64,000 nucleotides of DNA from Streptomyces sp. HB132. GTDB lineage: Bacteria; Actinomycetota; Actinomycetes; Streptomycetales; Streptomycetaceae. How positions within the stretch are numbered: the first letter of the stretch is position 1; every line of letters starts with the position of its first letter. The translations under genes and the position numbers were made by a program. The stretch covers positions 372,001-436,000 of the forward strand of contig NZ_JAFBGA010000004.1 in NCBI RefSeq assembly GCF_016909575.1, given 5' to 3'. Below, one piece after another: positions 27,171 to 35,819 of the stretch. The notes under the pieces were generated by a model, which searched no databases, had not been told where the DNA came from, and worked only from the letters and a program-made list of their open reading frames with translations.

Positions 27171-28334
27171 TCAGCGCTTGACGGTGCTCCGGCGGAAGGC
27201 CCAGTTCATGTCCGGCTCGGTGGCGAACCGCAGCACGCGCCGGACCGGTGGTGTGCACAGCAGGGTCACCGCGGCGGCGGCGACGAGGGAGACGACGACC
27301 AGTCCCACGGGGCCCGAGAGCCACTCGTAGCGGTCGAACACGTCGTAGTAGTCGGCGCCCTTCACCAGGAAGCCGTGCAGCAGGTAGCCGCAGATCGTCC
27401 CGGCACCGAGGACCGTGAACCACATGTGACGGCGCGGCACCCAGGCGAGGAACGCGATCGTGAGCAGCATCGCGCAGCCGAACATCGCGAGGGTCATCAC
27501 GGCGCCCGACCACCAGGGGGCGTCCATCTCCTGGGCGCTGTTGCTGCGGTAGAACCAGCCGAGCTGCATGCGCGGTGCGAGCCAGTAGGCGAAGACCAGG
27601 GCCCCGGCGAACAGCGGGAGGGACAGCAGTCGGACCTCGCGGCGCCGGACCAGCTGGAAGTGCTCGGGCTTCATCAGCAGGCCGAGCACGAAGAACGGCA
27701 GGAGCTGGCAGACGCGCTGCAGGTCCAGGTCGTCACCGATGCCCGGCGTCACCGACGCGAGCACGGCGATGGCCAGCGCGACGGGCAGCGGGTGGCGCAG
27801 GGACTGCCAGATCGGTGTGGTGACGCGCCAGATGAACAGGGCGATCAGGAACCAGGTGAGGAAGAACGGATCGAGCAGGGTGATGGAGGTGTCCTCCACG
27901 CCGCCGACGTACCGCTTGAAGAGCGAGTACGCCGTCTCGAAGAGCACGTAGGGCACCACGACGCTGGTGACGAGGCGCTTCACCTTGGACGGGCTCATGT
28001 CGAAAGACCGGGAGAAGTAGCCGGAGACCAGGATGAAAGCCGGCATGTGGAACGTGTACACGACCATGTACAGCGCTCGCGTCGCGCGGCTGCCGTCCAT
28101 CACCGGCTCCCACGCGTGCGCCACGGCGACGAGCACGATCGCGAGGTACTTCACGTTGTCGAAGTACGCGTCACGACGCTTCGCCGGTGCGGGTGCCCCG
28201 GCACGGGCCGAAGTGGCCTCGGAGACGGGCGGGCGGACCTGGGGGGCCGTCAGGGTCTGCTGGTGTCTCGGCTCCGACTCCCGGCTCTCCGGGGTGATCG
28301 GGGCCCGCTGAAATTCGCTCGGAGCTTTGGACAT
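27171..28334 (-). CDS. Acyltransferase-3 family membrane protein
   Basis: This 387-aa integral membrane acyltransferase has about ten helices. The N-terminal RDAYFDNVKYLAIVLVAVAHAWEPV carries the conserved His of the family after helix one. MVVYTFHMPAFILVSGYFSRSF and PYVLFETAYSLF are further marks of acyltransferase 3. Such proteins O-acetylate or succinylate surface polysaccharides, lipids or small molecules at the membrane. The first 65 residues are hydrophilic and Pro/Glu-rich. The start ATG 28334 has AAGG upstream; in-frame codons farther up lie in AT-rich non-coding sequence. No pathway context is adjacent. Confidence 0.88.
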   Translation of the reverse strand: MSKAPSEFQRAPITPESRESEPRHQQTLTAPQVRPPVSEATSARAGAPAPAKRRDAYFDNVKYLAIVLVAVAHAWEPVMDGSRATRALYMVVYTFHMPAFILVSGYFSRSFDMSPSKVKRLVTSVVVPYVLFETAYSLFKRYVGGVEDTSITLLDPFFLTWFLIALFIWRVTTPIWQSLRHPLPVALAIAVLASVTPGIGDDLDLQRVCQLLPFFVLGLLMKPEHFQLVRRREVRLLSLPLFAGALVFAYWLAPRMQLGWFYRSNSAQEMDAPWWSGAVMTLAMFGCAMLLTIAFLAWVPRRHMWFTVLGAGTICGYLLHGFLVKGADYYDVFDRYEWLSGPVGLVVVSLVAAAAVTLLCTPPVRRVLRFATEPDMNWAFRRSTVKR

Positions 28335-28824
28335 CTCATGCACCTTAGACCCGTCAATCGGTATGCGTAAAACCCACAAGAGGTAACGCGTGTTCCCGGT
28401 CATTCGAAAGTAAAACCACCGACAACCGACCGTTACATGATGATTCATACCACTTAAATGGGGCATATCGTCGGCTGATTGAGGGGAGTGAATTTCGTCG
28501 CACGAACTCCGGCTGAATCGCTGTGGACGAACTGTGGGGATATGGAAAGGATCACGGTGGCCGATATTCGAACTGCCCTGCACACAGCGGGCTCACAGCT
28601 TTCCCGTACCGCCCCGCGCGGGCCCCTGACAGGCGCTGTGTGCGCCGGAACACGCCCGGGCGCACGCGGGCGCGAGGATGGCGCGATCCGGCCGCCCCTC
28701 TCCGTACCTCTCCATCACCTTGCAGCAGTCGCAGGGGAGTTGGTGGCACGATGGGCGCGACGGAGGTGTGCCGGCCGCATGCCACCGGGCCGGCAAGGCG
28801 GACCGACCAAGGGTGTGATCAGTC
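28335..28824. other. 490-bp intergenic region, no gene recognised
   Basis: This stretch separates the divergent acyltransferase and small-membrane-protein genes. The first 200 bp is unusually AT-rich for this genome (around 28370-28470), as expected for promoters. Open frames crossing it lack coding bias and ribosome-binding sites. No RNA gene or clear operator was found. Confidence 0.5.
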
Positions 28825-29019
28825 GTGGCCATTTCACTGTCTGTGGTGCTGATGCTGGGGATCGTCCTGGTGGTGTTGATCCGCGGCGGATCCATCAAGG
28901 GCGGGCCGGCGATCGTCGCCGTGCTCTTCGGCTTCTTCCTGGCATCGACCGGCATGGCGCCGTCGATCAACAGATTCATGAACTCGATAGCCGACACGAT
29001 CAACCAGATCAGCTTCTGA
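28825..29019 (+). CDS. Small two-helix membrane protein, hypothetical
   Basis: The 64-aa product has hydrophobic segments at residues 2-20 (SLSVVLMLGIVLVVLI) and about 28-45 (AIVAVLFGFFLASTGM), linked by a short GGSIKGG turn, and an amphipathic NRFMNSIADTINQISF tail. The start is GTG 28825. It lies a few hundred bases upstream of the tRNA/tig region and has a hairpin after its stop. It looks like a real gene because the composition differs sharply from shadow frames. Its function is not recognised. Confidence 0.7.
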   Translation: MAISLSVVLMLGIVLVVLIRGGSIKGGPAIVAVLFGFFLASTGMAPSINRFMNSIADTINQISF

Positions 29020-29035
29020 GGTCACGCATCGTGGA

Positions 29036-29067
29036 GCCCGGCCCGGCGTGCGTCCGCCGGCCGGGCC
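29036..29067 (+). terminator. Imperfect hairpin after the small membrane protein gene
   Basis: An 11-12-bp GC stem with one bulged base (29036-29047 with about 29054-29064) starts 17 bp after the stop. Confidence 0.55.
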
Positions 29068-29209
29068 TTCGGCATGGAGCGCGGGCGGGCCCAGTCCGCA
29101 CCCGGTGCGGGTCGGCGCCCGGCGCCTCATTACCCGCAAGGTAATCGCCCCCGGTGCGCGGGCGTGCCACGCTCCTGGCACACGGAGCCCCGCTGACCGG
29201 AAGGACGTC

Positions 29210-29563
29210 ATGCCCGCCTACGCCATAGCGCACCTGCAAGAGGCCGCCCCGCACCCGGACATCGCCGAGTACGTGGAGCGGCTCCCCGCCACCTTCGAGG
29301 CGCACGGCGGGCGCTACCTCGTCCACGTCACCCCGCACGAGGTGAAGGAGGGCAGTTGGCCCGGGCACGTGGTGATGATCGGCTTCCCCGGCATCGAGGA
29401 GGCGAGGGCCTGGTGGGACTCGCCGGCCTACCGGGAGATCGCACCACTGCGCTCGCGGCACATCGGGAGCGCCGTGATCCTGGTCGAGGGCGTTCCCGAG
29501 GGGTACGACCCGGCGGCCACGGCGAAGGCCATGCGTGCCGCCCTGGCCCAGGGCGGCGAATGA
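29210..29563 (+). CDS. DUF1330 family protein
   Basis: This 117-aa small soluble protein has a dimeric alpha+beta-barrel (ferredoxin-like) fold. MPAYAIAHLQEAAPHPDIAEYVERLP, GGRYLVHVTPHEVKEGSWPGHVVMIGFP and ARAWWDSPAYREIAPLRSRHI fit the DUF1330 family well. The biochemical role is unknown. The start is ATG 29210, with GGAAGGA upstream. It is monocistronic and ends before a very strong hairpin. Confidence 0.85.
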   Translation: MPAYAIAHLQEAAPHPDIAEYVERLPATFEAHGGRYLVHVTPHEVKEGSWPGHVVMIGFPGIEEARAWWDSPAYREIAPLRSRHIGSAVILVEGVPEGYDPAATAKAMRAALAQGGE

Positions 29564-29596
29564 TCACCGCGCCGCCCGGCCGCGGGCCGCGCACAT

Positions 29597-29643
29597 GACT
29601 CGGGGCCGGGTCGGAGGGAAAACCTCCGACCCGGCCCCGAGTC
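29597..29643 (+). terminator. Strong terminator between the DUF1330 gene and tRNA-Gly
   Basis: A perfect 21-bp inverted repeat (29597-29617 with 29623-29643) with an A-rich 5-nt loop. It may also stop minus-strand transcription from tRNA-Gly, which ends at 29649. Confidence 0.9.
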
Positions 29644-29648
29644 GTTGG

Positions 29649-29719
29649 AGCGGGCGACGGGAATCGAACCCGCGTAGCTAGTTTGGAAGACTAGGGCTCT
29701 ACCATTGAGCTACGCCCGC
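29649..29719 (-). tRNA. tRNA-Gly (anticodon UCC)
   Basis: The cloverleaf is readable on the minus strand. The acceptor stem pairs GCGGGCG with CGCCCGC, the D-arm is AGCTCAATGGTAGAGC, the anticodon arm is CTAGTCTTCCAAACTAG with anticodon UCC, and the T-arm contains GGTTCGATTCC. It is 71 nt long; a full 3' CCA is not encoded (TCC follows the stem). Confidence 0.97.
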
Positions 29720-29887
29720 AAGCGCCGCACCACGAGTCCGGTGGACCGCGGTACGGGGAGCATCGTAGCGGGTCGGGAGAGGTGCGCGCACACCCGAGGT
29801 GGCGTGCCCCCGGGGCGGCCCGGGTGACGACGCGGGCAAAGCGGCCGACGCGGCGCTCCCGTGCATGTACCCTACGTGTCGCACCGA

Positions 29888-29964
29888 CGGGGTGTGGCGC
29901 AGCTTGGTAGCGCGTCCGCTTTGGGAGCGGAAGGTCGTCGGTTCGAATCCGGCCACCCCGACCA
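29888..29964 (+). tRNA. tRNA-Pro (anticodon UGG)
   Basis: The acceptor stem pairs CGGGGTG with CACCCCG, the anticodon arm is TCCGCTTTGGGAGCGGA with anticodon UGG, and the T-loop is GGTTCGAATCC. The 3' ACCA is encoded. It lies 150 bp upstream of tig on the same strand. Confidence 0.97.
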
Positions 29965-29978
29965 CCAGCAAGATCGCA

Positions 29979-30009
29979 TTGTGGGAGTCCTCCTCCTTGC
30001 CGTTACTAT
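29979..30009 (+). promoter_or_regulatory. Candidate tig promoter
   Basis: A TTGTGG -35-like box (29979-29984) and TACTAT -10 (30004-30009), with 19-bp spacing, lie about 105 bp before the tig start in an AT-rich patch. Confidence 0.4.
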
Positions 30010-30114
30010 GCAAATTGCGTGCCCGTGTGTCTGATGTACCGGGCTCGATCCGCGAAGCCGCCTCTCGGCGGCCCAGCAGAACCCCAAGAAGTCAGCCACC
30101 AAGGAGACCGAACC

Positions 30115-31521
30115 GTGAAGAGCGCCGTGGAGACCCTGAACCCGACCCGGGTTCGGCTCAGCATCGAGGTGCCCTTCGAGGAGCTCAAGGACAGCCTCGA
30201 CGCGGCGTACAAGAAGATCAACCAGCAGGTCACGGTGAAGGGCTTCCGTAAGGGCAAGATCCCCAACCGCGTCATCGACCAGCGGTTCGGCCGTGGTGCT
30301 GTGCTGGAGGAGGCCGTCAACGACGCCCTTCCGAAGTTCTACACCGAGGCTGTCAACGAGGGTGAGCTCAACGTTCTGGGCCAGCCCGAGGTTGACATCA
30401 CCGAGCTCAAGGACGGCGAACTGCTGGCCTTCACCGCCGAGGTGGATGTCCGTCCCGAGATCGAGATCCCGGACTACTCCGGCATCGAGGTCACCGTGGA
30501 CGCACTCGAAGTCACCGACGAAGAAGTCGACAAGGCCGTGGAGCAGCTCCGCGAGCGCTTCGCCTCGACCAACCCGGTCGAGCGCGCCGCCGCCGAGGGC
30601 GACGTCGTGACGATCGACCTGGAGGCCAAGGTCGACGGAGAGGTCCTCGAGGACGGCGTGGCCGCGGGTGTCTCGTACACCATCGGTTCCGGTGAGCTCC
30701 TCGACGGCATCGACGAGGCCGTGACCGGCCTGGAGGCCGGTGGCGAGGCCACCTTCACCTCCGAGCTGAAGGGCGGCTCCGCCGAGGGCAAGGCAGCGGA
30801 GGTCACCGTCAAGGTCACCGCCGTCGCCTCCCGCGAACTGCCCGAGCTGGACGACGACTTCGCGCAGATGGCGAGCGAGTTCGACACGCTCGCCGAGCTC
30901 CGCGAGGACAGCCGCAAGCGCCTCGAGAACACCAAGCAGTACGACCAGGCCACCCAGGCCCAGGAGCGTGTCCTCGAGGAGCTGCTGAAGCTGGCCGAGG
31001 TCCCGATCCCCGAGAAGCTTCTCGCGGACGAGGTCCAGACCCGCAAGCACAACCTCGAGCACCACCAGCTCGGTCAGATGGGTCTCGACCTCGAGAAGTA
31101 CCTCGAGATCCAGGGCAAGACCCTGGAGGAGTTCGAGAACGAGACCTCCGAGCAGGCCGTCAAGGGCATCAAGACCCAGTTCATCCTCGACGAGCTCGTC
31201 AACAAGGAGAAGCTGAACGTCAACCAGGAGGAGCTCACCGAGCACCTCATGCGGCGTGCGCAGTCCTCCGGCATGAGCCCCGACCAGTTCGCCCAGGCCG
31301 TCGTCGAAGGCGGCCAGGTGCCGATGCTCGTCGGCGAGGTCGCCCGCGGCAAGGCGCTCGCCGTCGTCGTCGAGGCCGCCAAGGTCGTCGACACCAACGG
31401 TGAGGTCGTCGACCTCGAGGACGACGAAGAGGCAGCCGAGGAGACCGCCGAGGCGGTCGAGGCGGCCGAGGGTGACACCGAGGCGGCCGACGAGAAGAAG
31501 GACGAGAAGAACGAGGCCTGA
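30115..31521 (+). CDS. tig: Trigger factor
   Basis: This ribosome-bound chaperone and peptidyl-prolyl isomerase meets nascent chains at the exit tunnel. The 468-aa product has an N-terminal ribosome-binding domain with the signature [17 protein letters not shown] (residues about 43-59), an FKBP-type PPIase domain (about 150-240), and a helical C-terminal chaperone domain. A 40-residue acidic tail rich in Glu and Ala, typical of actinobacteria, follows. The start is GTG 30115, with AAGGAG upstream. It lies upstream of the clpP1-clpP2-clpX unit, a widely conserved order linking folding with degradation, but has its own terminator. Confidence 0.98.
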   Translation: MKSAVETLNPTRVRLSIEVPFEELKDSLDAAYKKINQQVTVKGFRKGKIPNRVIDQRFGRGAVLEEAVNDALPKFYTEAVNEGELNVLGQPEVDITELKDGELLAFTAEVDVRPEIEIPDYSGIEVTVDALEVTDEEVDKAVEQLRERFASTNPVERAAAEGDVVTIDLEAKVDGEVLEDGVAAGVSYTIGSGELLDGIDEAVTGLEAGGEATFTSELKGGSAEGKAAEVTVKVTAVASRELPELDDDFAQMASEFDTLAELREDSRKRLENTKQYDQATQAQERVLEELLKLAEVPIPEKLLADEVQTRKHNLEHHQLGQMGLDLEKYLEIQGKTLEEFENETSEQAVKGIKTQFILDELVNKEKLNVNQEELTEHLMRRAQSSGMSPDQFAQAVVEGGQVPMLVGEVARGKALAVVVEAAKVVDTNGEVVDLEDDEEAAEETAEAVEAAEGDTEAADEKKDEKNEA

Positions 31522-31550
31522 GCCCCGTTCCGATCGCTGATCTGATCCGC

Positions 31551-31589
31551 ACGGCGGGCCCCGGACGAATCGCGTCCGGGGCCCGCCGT
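31551..31589 (+). terminator. Terminator of tig
   Basis: A perfect 17-bp inverted repeat (31551-31567 with 31573-31589, 5-nt loop) lies 30 bp after the tig stop. Confidence 0.88.
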
Positions 31590-31645
31590 CGTATCGGCCC
31601 GCGCCCCGGCGGCACCCCCGGGAACCCTTGTGCGGACTGCTCACC

Positions 31646-31662
31646 TTGCGCTCCCAGCGAAC
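31646..31662 (+). promoter_or_regulatory. ClgR-like operator upstream of clpP1
   Basis: The site reads TTGCGCTCCCAGCGAAC, an imperfect palindrome with the CGCT-N3-AGCG core of ClgR boxes. ClgR activates clp genes in actinobacteria. It lies 150 bp before clpP1, and a TAGGGT -10-like box follows at 31701-31706. Confidence 0.55.
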
Positions 31663-31795
31663 AGTTGGGGAACCGGGATGGCGTTGTCCCACCTGCGCGT
31701 TAGGGTCCATGAAGAGGAAGGGTCGGGTAGTCCCGGCCCACCCGGTACGAAGACGCTGAGACGGCCGGAGCCGTCAGAGACGAGCAGGTGGATAC

Positions 31796-32413
31796 GTGAC
31801 GAATCTGATGCCCTACGCCGCCGGAGAGCCGTCCCTCGGTGGAGGCCTCGGTGACCAGGTCTACAGCCGACTGCTCGGCGAGCGCATCATCTTCCTCGGT
31901 CAGCAGGTCGACGATGACATCGCCAACAAGATCACCGCACAGCTCCTGCTCCTTGCCGCGGAACCCGACAAGGACATCTACCTCTACATCAACAGCCCCG
32001 GCGGCTCGGTGACGGCAGGCATGGCGGTCTACGACACCATGCAGTACATCCCGAACGACGTGGTCACCATCGGTATGGGCATGGCGGCCTCGATGGGCCA
32101 GTTCCTGCTCACCGGTGGCACGGCGGGCAAGCGCTTCGCGCTCCCGAACACCGACATCCTGATGCACCAGGGTTCGGCCGGCATCGGCGGTACCGCATCG
32201 GACATCAAGATCCAGGCGCAGTACCTGCTCCGTACGAAGACGCGGATGGCGGAGATCACCGCCCACCACTCCGGCCAGACCGTGGAGACGATCATCCGCG
32301 ACGGCGACCGCGACCGCTGGTACACCGCCGAGGAGGCCAAGGACTACGGCCTCATCGACGAGATCATCTCGGTCGCGTCGGGCATCCCGGGCGGCGGCGG
32401 CACCGGCGCCTGA
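31796..32413 (+). CDS. clpP1: ATP-dependent Clp protease proteolytic subunit 1
   Basis: This subunit forms the double-ring Clp peptidase that degrades substrates delivered by ClpX or ClpC. In 205 aa the serine-protease triad is visible: Ser99 in [11 protein letters not shown], His124 in [10 protein letters not shown], and Asp in the RDGDRDRW region. [19 protein letters not shown] is the family signature. The start is GTG 31796. Some residues near the His loop ([24 protein letters not shown]) differ from the most common Streptomyces ClpP1 form I recall, but all catalytic positions are kept. It is followed 67 bp later by clpP2, with which it would form a mixed ClpP1P2 complex. Confidence 0.97.
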   Translation: MTNLMPYAAGEPSLGGGLGDQVYSRLLGERIIFLGQQVDDDIANKITAQLLLLAAEPDKDIYLYINSPGGSVTAGMAVYDTMQYIPNDVVTIGMGMAASMGQFLLTGGTAGKRFALPNTDILMHQGSAGIGGTASDIKIQAQYLLRTKTRMAEITAHHSGQTVETIIRDGDRDRWYTAEEAKDYGLIDEIISVASGIPGGGGTGA

Positions 32414-32480
32414 TCCGGGCGTGCACCACCCCGCACCCTCTCGTACGCCGAGACCTCCAGCCCACAGATACGCCACCAGG

Positions 32481-33164
32481 ATGGTGAACACCCACATGAA
32501 CAACTTCTCCGGCGCCTCCGCGAGCGGCCTCTACACCGGCCCGCAGGTGGACAACCGCTACGTCGTCCCGCGCTTCGTGGAGCGCACCTCGCAGGGTGTG
32601 CGTGAGTACGACCCGTACGCGAAGCTCTTCGAGGAGCGCGTGATCTTCCTCGGCGTCCAGATCGACGACGCCTCGGCCAACGACGTCATGGCGCAGCTGC
32701 TGTGCCTGGAGTCGATGGACCCGGACCGCGACATCTCGATCTACATCAACAGCCCCGGCGGCTCGTTCACCGCGCTCACCGCGATCTACGACACGATGCA
32801 GTTCGTGAAGCCGGACATCCAGACGGTCTGCATGGGCCAGGCCGCCTCCGCCGCCGCCGTCCTGCTGGCCGCGGGCACCCCGGGCAAGCGCATGGCGCTC
32901 CCGCACGCCCGTGTCCTGATCCACCAGCCGTCCTCGCAGACGGGCCGCGAGCAGCTCTCCGACCTGGAGATCGCGGCGAACGAGATCCTGCGCATGCGCA
33001 CCCAGCTCGAGGAGATGCTGGCCAAGCACTCCACCACCCCGCTGGAGAAGATCAGCGAGGACATCGAGCGCGACAAGATCCTTACCGCCGACGACGCACT
33101 CGCGTACGGTCTTGTGGACCAGATTGTGTCCACCCGTAAGACCACAGCCGGCGCGTCCGTCTGA
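32481..33164 (+). CDS. clpP2: ATP-dependent Clp protease proteolytic subunit 2
   Basis: This is the partner of ClpP1. The 227-aa product has an N-terminal propeptide-like region, then [27 protein letters not shown]. The catalytic Ser is in [15 protein letters not shown] and the His in [12 protein letters not shown]. The [19 protein letters not shown] signature is intact. ATG 32481 is followed by in-frame GTG 32484 and ATG 32496; the latter would give a start like MNNFSG, similar to known ClpP2 proteins. The nearby AGG is too close to ATG 32481, so 32496 may be the real start. Confidence 0.96.
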   Translation: MVNTHMNNFSGASASGLYTGPQVDNRYVVPRFVERTSQGVREYDPYAKLFEERVIFLGVQIDDASANDVMAQLLCLESMDPDRDISIYINSPGGSFTALTAIYDTMQFVKPDIQTVCMGQAASAAAVLLAAGTPGKRMALPHARVLIHQPSSQTGREQLSDLEIAANEILRMRTQLEEMLAKHSTTPLEKISEDIERDKILTADDALAYGLVDQIVSTRKTTAGASV

Positions 33165-33175
33165 CGTCGGTCTTT

Positions 33176-33229
33176 CCCCTTGGCACATTCCACAAGCACG
33201 GCCGCGGCCGTGTGAACCGTGCCAAGGGG
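33176..33229 (+). other. Nested hairpins between clpP2 and clpX
   Basis: An outer 11-bp perfect inverted repeat (33176-33186 with 33219-33229) encloses a 16-bp perfect palindrome (33197-33212). This could partly terminate the clpP1-clpP2 transcript and so separate clpX expression from it. Confidence 0.6.
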
Positions 33230-33320
33230 GGCCCGAACGGGGGGCCAGGCAAGGTACCGTCGGATAGAGGCACCAGGAGCCGCTGAACCAGGCTGCTCCC
33301 AGGCGAAGGGGAAGCACCTC

Positions 33321-34619
<1,299 letters not shown>

Positions 34620-34622
34620 CGG

Positions 34623-34689
34623 CTGACCCGCACACACGTCGAAGGGGCGCCCGGTGACCGGGCGCCCCTTCGACGTGTGTGCGGGTCAG
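34623..34689. terminator. 32-bp perfect hairpin, bidirectional terminator after clpX
   Basis: The 32-nt left arm at 34623-34654 pairs without mismatch with 34658-34689, leaving a 3-base gap. It starts 3 bp after the clpX stop and its right end covers the stop codon of the convergent proline-rich protein gene (34686-34688). Confidence 0.92.
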
Positions 34690-35681
34690 ATCTTGGTGCG
34701 TGAGGTGTTGTACAGCTTGGCCGCGAGGCCGGCCAACTCGTCCTGAGGCATGGACTTGTCGGCCAACATCGCGCCACGGTCGGCGCCCACGACGATGGCC
34801 AGTGTGCTGTGGTCGGCCCAGACGCAGACCGGTGTGACGATCTCCGCGGGCCCGTTCTCCGGAGTGCCGTCGGCAGCCTTGTTGGCCGCCTTGGCGGTCC
34901 GGCACTTCATGAGCGCACCTTCGAAGCCGTCGGGCTCGACGGTCTCGGCGTCACCGACGTAGGTGAAGCCCTCGCCCTGACCCGTCTGCTTGGGGTCGCT
35001 GAGAGCCAGGTCGACGGTCTTCGAGGGATCGCTCACCTCGCCCCAGTAGCCCGTGAACCCGAGCGCCTTCGACACCTCCTGGGCGTCACCGCTCAGGTAC
35101 GAGGAGTTGACCCTGTTCGCGTCGTTGATCCCCAAGGCCTCGGCCTGGGTCTTCGTCGTGCCCGTCAGCGGGGTCGACTTCGCCGGCGTGGCCCTCTTGT
35201 ACTCCTCCACCGAGGCGGCCGGCGTGAGCTTGTACCCCTTGGTGGAGTCGGCGACGTCGCCACCGCCACCGCCGCCGCCGGACGTCAGGAAGTAGATCCC
35301 TCCCACGACGACGGCCAGCGCCACCACGCCCACGCCGATGATCAGTCCCGTCTTCTTCTTCGGGACGCCCGGGGGCGGCGGGACCTGTCCGCCGTAGGGC
35401 TGCTGGCCGCCGTACGGGGGAGTGGGCGGCTGCTGGGCGTACGGACCCGGCTGCTGGCCCTGCGGGTAGCCGTAGCCCTGCGGGGGCTGCTGCTGCGGCG
35501 GGACGCCCTGCGGCGCCTGCTGCGGGTATCCGTAGCCGGGCGCGCCCTGCGGCGGTCCCTGAGGCGGCGGGCCGCCGTAGGGGCCCGGCTGCTGCCCGTA
35601 CGGGCCGGGCTGCTGCCCGTACGGACCGGGCTGTCCCTGCGGCGGCTGCCCGCCGTACGGACCCGGCTGGTTGTAGCTCAT
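34686..35681 (-). CDS. Proline/glutamine-rich single-pass membrane protein
   Basis: The 331-aa product has a cytoplasmic N-terminus (residues 1-108) made of Pro-Gly-Gln-Tyr repeats of the type QQPGPYG and PPQGYGYPQ. One transmembrane helix follows a KKK stop signal (about 112-131, TGLIIGVGVVALAVVVGGIYF), then a Gly7 linker and an extracytoplasmic domain of about 190 residues with two Cys that could form a disulphide. This layout is common for actinobacterial septal/cell-wall-associated or sensor proteins. The ligand is unknown. The start ATG 35681 has GGGGA upstream. Confidence 0.82.
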   Translation of the reverse strand: MSYNQPGPYGGQPPQGQPGPYGQQPGPYGQQPGPYGGPPPQGPPQGAPGYGYPQQAPQGVPPQQQPPQGYGYPQGQQPGPYAQQPPTPPYGGQQPYGGQVPPPPGVPKKKTGLIIGVGVVALAVVVGGIYFLTSGGGGGGGDVADSTKGYKLTPAASVEEYKRATPAKSTPLTGTTKTQAEALGINDANRVNSSYLSGDAQEVSKALGFTGYWGEVSDPSKTVDLALSDPKQTGQGEGFTYVGDAETVEPDGFEGALMKCRTAKAANKAADGTPENGPAEIVTPVCVWADHSTLAIVVGADRGAMLADKSMPQDELAGLAAKLYNTSRTKI

Positions 35682-35806
35682 GGCGCTCTTCCCCTTCGGA
35701 ATGTTCATGCGTTCCGAACATCCTGACGGAAGAGGCGCTCGGCCAAGGCATCCGGACGTACACCGTTACTCAACAAACCGGTTTCAGCGCACCACGGTGA
35801 CGCCCC

Positions 35807-35812
35807 TAAACT
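35807..35812 (+). promoter_or_regulatory. -10 box placed for a leaderless valS transcript
   Basis: TAAACT ends seven bases before the GTG start of valS, and no Shine-Dalgarno sequence is present. Transcription would begin at the start codon. Confidence 0.55.
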
Positions 35813-35819
35813 GTGTGCC

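Noticed and set aside
28479..29144. Possible 221-codon gene upstream of the small membrane protein
   Set aside because: It has no ribosome-binding site or coding bias, and it overlaps the GTG-started small gene in another frame. The region is better read as intergenic.
29649..29964. tRNA-Gly and tRNA-Pro as attachment sites of an integrated element
   Set aside because: No integrase, no direct repeat of a tRNA 3' end and no mobile genes are visible nearby; neighbouring genes are core.
29872..31710. Minus-strand open frame of 612 codons over tig and tRNA-Pro
   Set aside because: It overlaps a tRNA and tig. The Leu/Gly/Asp-rich sequence is the reverse of the acidic trigger-factor sequence.
35682..35819. 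T-box leader upstream of valS
   Set aside because: The gap is only 138 bp with no specifier loop or T-box core, and the promoter is placed for a leaderless transcript.
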